DNA of 5,637 nt from the NCBI GenBank assembly GCA_027314685.1, contig DAHVAI010000249.1, positions 1 through 5,637 on the forward strand, written 5' to 3'. The notes under the pieces were generated by a model. That model was not told the DNA's origin and did not search any database. It saw only the letters and a program-made list of their open reading frames with translations. The position numbers and the translations under genes were made by a program. The stretch comes from Nitrososphaerota archaeon (GTDB taxonomy: Archaea > Thermoproteota > Nitrososphaeria > Nitrososphaerales > CADDZS01). Below are positions 1-4,633 of this stretch, piece after piece (within the stretch, counting starts at the first letter, position 1; every line of letters starts with the position of its first letter).

Positions 1-322
1 AGGAGAAGCAGCCTCGCGAGTGCTTCCGAATCAGCCTTGTCGGATTTCAGCTTCGACTCGGCAATGACCTTCACCTTCCGCGGGTTCGCAAGGTGCGGTC
101 TGTATCCCATTGATTTCAGCTGCGAATAGATGCTCAGTGCAGAAGATGTCGCCTCCAGTGCAACTTCGATCCTCTAGGAACCCTGTCAAGGAGCGCACGG
201 ATGCCATCATACGATGATGGCCCCTTCACCCTCTCAACCACTTTCCCGCTGTTGTCGATCACTGTTGCATAGCTCATTTCCTTATGTATGTCCAAACCTA
301 CAACCATTCTTCTCGCCTTCAC
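1..322 (-). pseudogene. IS110-family transposase, N-terminal part, frameshifted and cut by the window edge
   Basis: IS110 transposases are DEDD (RuvC-like) recombinases that move an element through a circular intermediate guided by a bridge RNA. The minus-strand reading from GTG at 322 gives GLDIHKE (first catalytic Asp, residue 11) and runs to a stop at 134-136. The family sequence then continues in another frame from about position 170 to position 1, with VALEATSSALSIY (the Glu motif) and KSDKADSEALARLL (the DxxD region). The frames switch near 165-176, where the second frame has a TAG just upstream, so one polypeptide cannot be made without recoding. I chose GTG 322 because GGAAGGTG lies 7 bases before it; ATG 307 is an alternative. 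The rest of the transposase lies beyond the left edge. Family assignment is firm. Whether the frameshift is a real mutation or a sequencing error cannot be told here. Confidence 0.88.
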
Positions 323-349
323 TACAACACACCTTCCGGTAATGAAGGC
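315..349 (-). promoter_or_regulatory. Hairpin enclosing the transposase Shine-Dalgarno site and start codon
   Basis: Positions 315-325 and 339-349 form an 11-pair inverted repeat around a 13-base loop. On the plus strand position 322/342 is a C-A mismatch, but on the minus strand it becomes a G-U wobble. The fold is therefore continuous only in RNA of the transposase sense. The loop carries GGAAGGTG (complement of 330-337), a good Shine-Dalgarno match, and the GTG start at 322 lies in the 3' arm. Inference: the hairpin limits transposase translation and/or is the last stem of the element's non-coding RNA. Confidence 0.5.
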
Positions 350-438
350 TCTTCAGCATACCATCAGTCTCGTTTGGATTTGCCAGCAAATTCCTTTTGT
401 CAAGTTCATCACAGGCCTGATGATAGTTCAAAGGCTGG
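315..438 (-). ncRNA. Candidate IS110 bridge RNA / structured left-end region
   Basis: IS110-group elements carry a bridge RNA in the non-coding left end just upstream of the transposase, with internal loops that pair to target and donor DNA. Here that location folds. A nested stem-loop spans 383-438: CCAG 383-386 pairs with CTGG 435-438; CCTTTTG 393-399 pairs with CAAAGG 429-434 with one bulge; TCATCA 406-411 pairs with TGATGA 418-423 around a 6-base loop. An internal loop of 6 and 5 bases (400-405 and 424-428) separates the two inner stems, as expected of a guide loop. The 315-349 hairpin follows. The true 5' end is not visible and may lie nearer 500. Position and folding are seen; the bridge-RNA role is inferred. 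Confidence 0.38.
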
Positions 439-503
439 AGTTCTGGTCAATATTCTGTTCGCATGGACACGCTTATCAACACGACCCGCTATGCTCTCCT
501 CTC
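350..503. other. Gene-free junction between the IS110 remnant and the nuclease gene
   Basis: This stretch probably contains the left end of the IS110 element and the flank into which it inserted. The exact boundary cannot be set, because IS110 elements lack conventional terminal inverted repeats and long target duplications and the other end is outside the window. An open plus-strand frame crosses it from 288 into the nuclease gene. Its translation overlaps the antisense of the transposase and shows no nuclease-family features, so it reads as chance extension. CTTATCA around 471-477 lies about 29 bases before ATG 504 and is a weak archaeal TATA candidate. Confidence 0.4.
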
Positions 504-562
504 ATGGCCCTATTTGAACAAGCCATCTTTAACCTAAGCAAGAAAAGCTCAATATTCTGTTC
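447..562 (+). repeat. 14-base exact direct repeat, 447-460 and 549-562
   Basis: TCAATATTCTGTTC occurs twice, 102 bases apart and in the same reading frame. One copy lies upstream of the nuclease start; the other lies inside the gene and encodes SIFCS. After each copy the translations share a Gln-His pair (AYQHD against DLQHS) if one residue is skipped. This could be the trace of a small duplication at the 5' end of the gene, or chance. It is not an obvious IS target duplication. Confidence 0.5.
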
Positions 563-1145
563 AGAGGCCGATCTTCAGCACTCCGTTGCCTGGGAAGTCC
601 ACCTGCTTGATAAGGCTGCAACTGTTCACTTAGAGTATCCGGTCTCTATTCCAAACCGGTCTAGTAAAGCAAAAACAAACGCAGCACATATTGATGGACT
701 CGTTGAAACTTCGGTGAGCTCGGAAAGTTTTGCTTTCGAGCTCAAGTATAAGACCGCTGCATTCTCAGCAAGAAACCATGGATTGTCTTTTGATTTAAAA
801 CAACAAGGCGCGGCGGATTTTGCTTGGTACGATTTCTGGTTGGATATACAGCGTTTAGAGTATTTGAAAGACCGGAATCAAATCCTCAAGGGATATGCTT
901 TCTTGCTGACGAATGACAGCTATCTCTGGTCAGGCCCTAGAAGGCAGAGTGCCTCTGGCGTTGAATTCAGTCTTAGCTCCACCGCTAAAGGCCCAGGATC
1001 ACTGAGTTGGAAAAAGGTGAAGAGTTCCCTAGATGGTAGAAGTCAGCCTATATTACTTTCAAAGCGATATGATATGGAATGGCGTGATTTCAAGAGTTTC
1101 AACGGTGTAAACGGTAAATTCAGATATCTTATGCTTAATGTTTAG
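504..1145 (+). CDS. PD-(D/E)XK nuclease-like protein
   Basis: A 213-residue protein that looks like a restriction-endonuclease-fold protein of a widespread family known to me only as hypothetical. Visible in order: SEADLQHSVAWE (20-31), with Glu31 placed like the first-helix Glu; Asp64 (HIDG); the core ELKYK with Glu79 and Lys81, spaced as in D-x14-E-x-K; QQGAADFAWYDFWLDIQRLE (100-119), rich in polar residues that usually follow the core; and GYAFLLTND (131-139). ATG 504 is chosen because the family-like sequence begins directly there, although the frame is open back to 288 across the IS110 remnant. No Shine-Dalgarno site is visible. The IS110 end lies within 180 bases upstream, so the native promoter may be altered or replaced. 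The next gene starts 91 bases downstream. The fold call is fairly secure; DNA or RNA cleavage and a defence role are inferred. Confidence 0.75.
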   Translation: MALFEQAIFNLSKKSSIFCSEADLQHSVAWEVHLLDKAATVHLEYPVSIPNRSSKAKTNAAHIDGLVETSVSSESFAFELKYKTAAFSARNHGLSFDLKQQGAADFAWYDFWLDIQRLEYLKDRNQILKGYAFLLTNDSYLWSGPRRQSASGVEFSLSSTAKGPGSLSWKKVKSSLDGRSQPILLSKRYDMEWRDFKSFNGVNGKFRYLMLNV

Positions 1146-1188
1146 GTATATGAGAAGCGGCGAAGGTCAAACGGAATGCGTCAATTTC

Positions 1189-1216
1189 GGTGCGAGCGCA
1201 TTATCTACTCGCAACC
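1189..1216 (+). promoter_or_regulatory. Inverted repeat 20 bases before the glycosylase-like gene
   Basis: GGTGCGAG at 1189-1196 pairs with CTCGC-A-ACC at 1208-1216, giving eight pairs with one bulged A around an 11-base loop. ATTATCTA at 1200-1207, about 30 bases before ATG 1237, is a weak TATA-like element and lies mostly in the loop. No T-run follows, so a terminator for the upstream gene is less likely than an operator or leader hairpin. The function is a guess. Confidence 0.3.
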
Positions 1217-1236
1217 ACCTTCAGTACTGACGATGT

Positions 1237-1890
1237 ATGTGTGACAAAGAACAACACCCACTAGTCAGCCTTTATGGAGACACCAAGAACAAGCAGTTCT
1301 CTTTGATTCTGGTGATTGGAAGAGAACCCAACGACCCCGGCAAGGAAATGGGTCATTTTGTTGGGAACTATTGTCGCATTACAGCGAATGACAACAACTG
1401 CACAATGATAAACGATGATGGCAAAAAGAAGAATGTTCCATTCTGGGACTTATCTTACTCCCTCTTTGCTAGTACGATAGGCATGAAGGGGATGAAGTTC
1501 AAACTGTCATGTGTGGAGCGTAATTGCTCTCCGGTCGCATACGCAGATATTTCTCCAAAGACAATCACTGTCGGAAGAAAGAGGGAAAGGTATAGCAAAC
1601 AAGAGTATTTAGATCATCTCAGGGAAATCCTCCACACGACTATTTTCGAGAGGAATCGAGTCAAGTTGATAGTATTTTCAGGACTCAGTCAGCCTGCATG
1701 GGCAGAAAAGTGGTATGGTGCAGCAGTCCGTGAAGTCAGAGGTTGCATCAAAGGAGTATCCACTGTAGATGTGCCTTTCTTCGTCGGAAACAACAAATCG
1801 CGCATAATCAAGGCATTTCAGAACCAAGAGAGTCTTACTAGAAGGATCCTTTCCGAATGGGAAGAAAGTGAATCAAGAAAAGGTTATTGA
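1237..1890 (+). CDS. Uracil-DNA-glycosylase-superfamily-like protein
   Basis: A 217-residue protein of uncertain function with the order of motifs expected of a UDG-type fold. A first strand ends in LVIGREPND (25-33), comparable to the water-activating loop GxxPx. PFWDLSY (68-74) offers an aromatic residue for base stacking. VKLIVFSGLS (142-151) resembles the central buried strand. PFFVGNNKSR (180-189) lies where the DNA-intercalating loop (HPS or MPS in classical enzymes) would be. The classical HPSP or MPSSSA motif is absent, so substrate and activity cannot be stated. An in-frame TGA at 1228 and the dead-end ATG at 1233 leave ATG 1237 as the start. No Shine-Dalgarno site precedes it. The gene lies 91 bases after the nuclease-like gene on the same strand, and T-tracts follow its stop. 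It may be a glycosylase-like protein acting on modified or foreign DNA, or a catalytically silent relative. Confidence 0.55.
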   Translation: MCDKEQHPLVSLYGDTKNKQFSLILVIGREPNDPGKEMGHFVGNYCRITANDNNCTMINDDGKKKNVPFWDLSYSLFASTIGMKGMKFKLSCVERNCSPVAYADISPKTITVGRKRERYSKQEYLDHLREILHTTIFERNRVKLIVFSGLSQPAWAEKWYGAAVREVRGCIKGVSTVDVPFFVGNNKSRIIKAFQNQESLTRRILSEWEESESRKGY

Positions 1891-1921
1891 TGTAGCAAAT
1901 TCACGGTTCAGGCCAAGCATC

Positions 1922-1943
1922 TTTTTGCTTTAGTTATCTTTTT
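1922..1943 (+). terminator. Twin T-tract, probable archaeal-type terminator
   Basis: Two runs of five T (1922-1926 and 1939-1943) lie 32 to 53 bases after the stop of the glycosylase-like gene, without a preceding strong hairpin. U-rich tracts of this kind end transcription in archaea. This suggests that the first two genes are not transcribed through to the PLD-ATPase gene by default. Confidence 0.5.
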
Positions 1944-1984
1944 GTGATTACACTCGGAATGGCGCAGTTAGATCATCTAGATAG

Positions 1985-2014
1985 CTCAGGGGTGATCCTG
2001 AGGTGATTTTTCTT
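1985..2014 (+). terminator. Terminator-like hairpin with T-run
   Basis: CTCAGG (1985-1990) and CCTGAG (1997-2002) form a perfect 6-pair stem around GGTGAT, followed after four bases by TTTTTCTT (2007-2014). ATCAT upstream (about 1971-1975) can also pair with GTGAT just downstream through a bulge. It could be a backup terminator or part of a structured RNA. The stem starts a D-arm-like TAGCTCAGG, but no tRNA is present. Confidence 0.35.
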
Positions 2015-2067
2015 AAATCTTCAGTATCTGGCAGAGATCTAATTTCCGTCTGGAGGAACATCAAAAC

Positions 2068-2099
2068 GCCATTTATCATGGTGCCATATCCAAAATGGC
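2068..2099. repeat. Nested inverted repeat in the long gap
   Basis: GCCATTT (2068-2074) and AAATGGC (2093-2099) are exact inverted repeats. Between them ATGGTGCCAT (2078-2087) forms a second, smaller inverted repeat, nearly centred on the same point. Such nested symmetry fits a protein-binding site or an RNA hairpin. Neither is established. Confidence 0.4.
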
Positions 2100-2334
2100 A
2101 AATGAGCCGTTCAGGATATTGCTGTCTTGCATCTGTGCTCCTCTTAGTCTCTCGCACATGCAATACGCTTGACTATGGCGCAAATAGGATCAAGTGTAGT
2201 GAAAATCGCCTGGGTCAAGATTAAGCCATGATTACCACGTCAGGAACCGATTGAGAATGTTCCGAATATGCCGGGATTTGCTATCGGCAACCTCACCAAA
2301 AGTCTTCAATACTGTGAACCTGTGACAGGGTAAT

Positions 2335-4329
2335 GTGGCCACCTTTGAGTTCGGTCCCTCGGTCAAAGACGATATCGTGACGGTCCGAAGCCCACGTGAT
2401 TGGGACAGTGCAGTCGCAGGCTTTGAAGGTGGGAGCATCTGCTGTGTCACCTACCTCGCTTCGGTTGAGGATATAATTCGTCTATTTGAAGTCAACAAAT
2501 TCGAAAAGGCCGAGTTAGTGTTGGGTTATGGTCTTACCGGGCAGGCGGCAAATGACTTGAAGAGGAATATTGGAAGAGAGCCCATAGAGGTAATAAACAG
2601 AATTCTCGGCTTGATTGAATCCAGTAAACTTGCTCTGTATGTACCTAAGGCAACTGATCATTCCAAGTTTTATTTCTTGGAATATGATGGAAGGATACGT
2701 GTATTGGTGGGGTCATACAATCTGACTGGTTCAAGGAATACAAATCGGCTTGTGACAATAGATTTCAGCTCACATGACAGAGTTCGTTTCCAGCGTTACA
2801 CAAGAGCCTATGAGCAGTCCAAAAAGGGAGCCACCTTCTTCATGGGCGATCTGTTGGATCTCGTTCGTGGCCAGGAGGGGGAAGCTAGAGACCGAAGAAT
2901 ATCCGAATGGGTTAAAGGTCTCGACACTACTCAGGAGGAAGAAGGTAATCTGCCCGCAGGCGAAGTCATCAGAGCAGCCCTAGAATCTGATCCTCGAGAG
3001 CCGTATTTTGAAATGGTTCTTCCTCCAGAGGCTGCCGATCGCAGAATCCTGGAAGAACATGTCGCACCCTTTACTGTGAAGCGAGAGACCGATCGTCTGT
3101 TATTGGACAAACAGAAGCTCTTTGAAGATCACGGTAAGCCAGCAACGACGAAGGCACAGATAACCAAGCCACCATCAGCCTGGATTGAAAATAGTAGACT
3201 GATAATAGGTCTGCATGGGAAAGTCGATGTTAGAACAGCGGCGCAGATGGATGTATCTTCAATCAATGCTGGCCTCGATGGTATAGAACGCTACATCAAT
3301 CTAGTCGATCTTGGGAAGACTCGCGATCCTAAGGTCAGGGAGCGCACTAAGGCGACGATGTACGAAGCGCTTCTTTATTTCTTCAATTCACCCTTTATGG
3401 ATTGGTACATGAATGAAATGTACCGTCTTTATCCAGCAAATAGGAAAGTAACACCCTTGCTCAGAATTGTCGGCGAAGCAAATTGTGGCAAGTCGCAATT
3501 TGTATTGTACTGCCTCAAACTCATGACCGGCGTCTATCTGCTTCCACTACATGCACCAACGGAATTGACCAAGGCTAGAGCGAAGAGGGCTGCAGAATTG
3601 TATTCAGAATACTTCCCTCTTGTCTATGATGATGTTGTCGCAGGCAGTCTTTCTGGAAAACAAGGCGAAGTCCTAATAAAATCGTGGTGGGAAAAGTGGT
3701 GGAGACCTGGAAGACCGTGGCCCACCCTGATTTTCGTAACAAACGATCAGCGTCAGGCAACGTGGTCTAAGGAAAGAGAGAAGAAGTTGCTTTTTGACGT
3801 TTATTTCGAGAACAACGACTTCAATAGGAATGCGGTAAATAGCATAACAAGCGAACGTAACGACATTTACACTTATTTCACCCTCCTATATTTTAAAAAA
3901 AGAGGATCGATGCCTGCCAGTGGTGAAGATCCGCTTAACGTTGCTAGGGAAGTCATGAGGGACCTGTACGTCATAGCTAAGCGACAGAAGCCTCCCTTTG
4001 TCTTAGAAGGTCCGATAGAAAAATCATTTGACATAGGCAAGGATATGATTCTTGACCTGTTAAATCATCACAAGCTTTCAATAAACGCCTCCACGGATCC
4101 TATTTTGGTCAACTTTACCGCGGACATGCAGAAGCAGATGAATGAATATGTTCAGTATATACCAGGCAAGAAGCGCATACAAGGATTGACGGTTGTCATT
4201 GAAACACCTGAGGATTTCATAGGGTGGCTGGGATACGATAACCTTCCAGCGGATGTTAGGAGGGCGGTCGACTCTAGGGCCAAGAAGAAAGACAAACGCC
4301 CTTTGTTTGCACGGTTGCGTCGGAAATGA
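2335..4329 (+). CDS. PLD-type phosphodiesterase domain fused to an SF3-like helicase/ATPase
   Basis: A 664-residue protein. Residues about 10-180 look like a phospholipase-D-family nuclease module, with H109-S-K111 followed by GSYNLTGS (126-133). There is one HxK per chain, so a dimeric site would be needed. The acidic residue usual a few positions after GSxNLTG is not evident (NTNRL), so activity is uncertain. Residues about 190-330 are a charged linker. Residues about 375-490 carry an ATPase core: Walker A GEANCGKS (380-387), Walker B FPLVYDD (Asp432, Asp433), and PTLIFVTND with Asn470 as the SF3 motif C or sensor, preceded by a Lys/Trp-rich B'-like stretch. The C-terminus ends in a Lys/Arg-rich tail. 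The start is GTG 2335, because TGA at 2323 closes the frame and the ATG at 2333 is in another frame. Such an enzyme could nick and unwind DNA, for defence or for replication of a mobile element. Domain calls are from motifs; the role is inferred. Confidence 0.8.
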   Translation: MATFEFGPSVKDDIVTVRSPRDWDSAVAGFEGGSICCVTYLASVEDIIRLFEVNKFEKAELVLGYGLTGQAANDLKRNIGREPIEVINRILGLIESSKLALYVPKATDHSKFYFLEYDGRIRVLVGSYNLTGSRNTNRLVTIDFSSHDRVRFQRYTRAYEQSKKGATFFMGDLLDLVRGQEGEARDRRISEWVKGLDTTQEEEGNLPAGEVIRAALESDPREPYFEMVLPPEAADRRILEEHVAPFTVKRETDRLLLDKQKLFEDHGKPATTKAQITKPPSAWIENSRLIIGLHGKVDVRTAAQMDVSSINAGLDGIERYINLVDLGKTRDPKVRERTKATMYEALLYFFNSPFMDWYMNEMYRLYPANRKVTPLLRIVGEANCGKSQFVLYCLKLMTGVYLLPLHAPTELTKARAKRAAELYSEYFPLVYDDVVAGSLSGKQGEVLIKSWWEKWWRPGRPWPTLIFVTNDQRQATWSKEREKKLLFDVYFENNDFNRNAVNSITSERNDIYTYFTLLYFKKRGSMPASGEDPLNVAREVMRDLYVIAKRQKPPFVLEGPIEKSFDIGKDMILDLLNHHKLSINASTDPILVNFTADMQKQMNEYVQYIPGKKRIQGLTVVIETPEDFIGWLGYDNLPADVRRAVDSRAKKKDKRPLFARLRRK

Positions 4330-4338
4330 CCTGCAGGT
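4329..4338. repeat. 10-base perfect palindrome at the stop of the PLD-ATPase gene
   Basis: ACCTGCAGGT is fully palindromic and overlaps the last base of the TGA stop. It may be a protein-binding site or chance. It is too short and lacks a T-run, so it is not called a terminator. Confidence 0.35.
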
Positions 4339-4367
4339 TAGTTGTCACTAGGCCGACGTAAAAAGAG

Positions 4368-4402
4368 TATCTTCGCCGTTCAATAATGAACATATCTTCG
4401 CC
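4368..4402 (+). repeat. 10-base direct repeat TATCTTCGCC, two copies
   Basis: Exact copies lie at 4368-4377 and 4393-4402, with starts 25 bases apart. They could be paired binding sites or iterons of an origin, but only two copies exist, so chance cannot be excluded. Confidence 0.4.
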
Positions 4403-4579
4403 TATTTGGGACAAATGCTGCCTGGTAATATCCATAGTGATGATAGATGTCACAGCCGTTTTTGTCGATTTACATGTGTCAGAATTGTGGCTTCTAAGTG
4501 AAAGAGCCTATCTTTGTAATAGGAAGGTGTAAGACTTTGGTTTCCAACAACACATACTGATGTCTTATGAATATAGGAA

Positions 4580-4595
4580 AATTATGACGATAATT
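4580..4595. promoter_or_regulatory. AT-rich inverted repeat upstream of the OLD-family gene
   Basis: AATTAT (4580-4585) and ATAATT (4590-4595) flank GACG, giving a 16-base operator-like symmetry 38 bases before the ATG at 4634. It could bind a regulator. AT-rich inverted repeats also arise by chance, so this is tentative. Confidence 0.3.
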
Positions 4596-4633
4596 CTTAA
4601 GTCCGCTGCGTATTCTACCTTAGACGTATACTC

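Larger units (their letters stand above)
1891..2334. other. 444-base gap without a convincing gene
   Basis: The gap holds T-tracts (1922-1943), a terminator-like hairpin (1985-2014), a 7-base inverted repeat (2068-2099), and the promoter region of the PLD-ATPase gene. TTCAATA at 2305-2311 is a weak TATA-like element about 27 bases before the GTG. Short frames exist on both strands, notably minus 1948-2163 (71 residues) and minus 2232-2450, whose last part reads protein-like (SRHIRNILNRFLTW). They are in different frames and I recognise neither, so at most they are remnants of a decayed gene. Confidence 0.5.
4330..4633. other. 304-base AT-rich gap without a gene
   Basis: No credible reading frame is seen on either strand. 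The gap holds a 10-base direct repeat (4368-4377, 4393-4402), T5 at 4459-4463 that could end the upstream transcript, small hairpins such as CCTAT (4507-4511) with ATAGG (4519-4523), and an AT-rich inverted repeat at 4580-4595. The promoter of the OLD-family gene must lie in its right half, but no TATA box stands out at the spacing expected for a leaderless start. Confidence 0.5.

Noticed and set aside
288..503. N-terminal extension of the nuclease-like protein
   Set aside because: The frame is open, but it overlaps the transposase start in antisense and its translation shows no nuclease-family features, which begin only at Met 504.
284..517. Plus-strand 77-residue frame
   Set aside because: It overlaps the transposase start, the structured left end and the nuclease gene in another frame, with no recognisable sequence.
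1971..2045. tRNA gene suggested by TAGCTCAGGGGTGA
   Set aside because: Only a D-arm-like string is present. There is no T-loop GGTTCGAATCC, no matching acceptor stem and no anticodon arm; the bases form a simple terminator-like hairpin instead.
1948..2163. Minus-strand 71-residue frame
   Set aside because: No start signal and no recognised family. It may be a remnant but is not supported as a gene.
2003..2224. Plus-strand 73-residue frame with GTG start
   Set aside because: It begins inside the terminator-like hairpin, lacks a ribosome binding site and has no recognisable domain.
2232..2450. Minus-strand 72-residue frame
   Set aside because: Its first half is antisense to the PLD-ATPase gene. 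The second half reads protein-like but is not identifiable.
2774..3760. Short frames inside the PLD-ATPase gene (2774-2983 plus, 3575-3760 minus)
   Set aside because: Shadows of a well-supported long gene.
4437..4523. Small hairpins in the gap before the OLD-family gene as a CRISPR array or riboswitch
   Set aside because: Stems are only 4-5 pairs, with no regular repeat-spacer spacing and no known riboswitch core.
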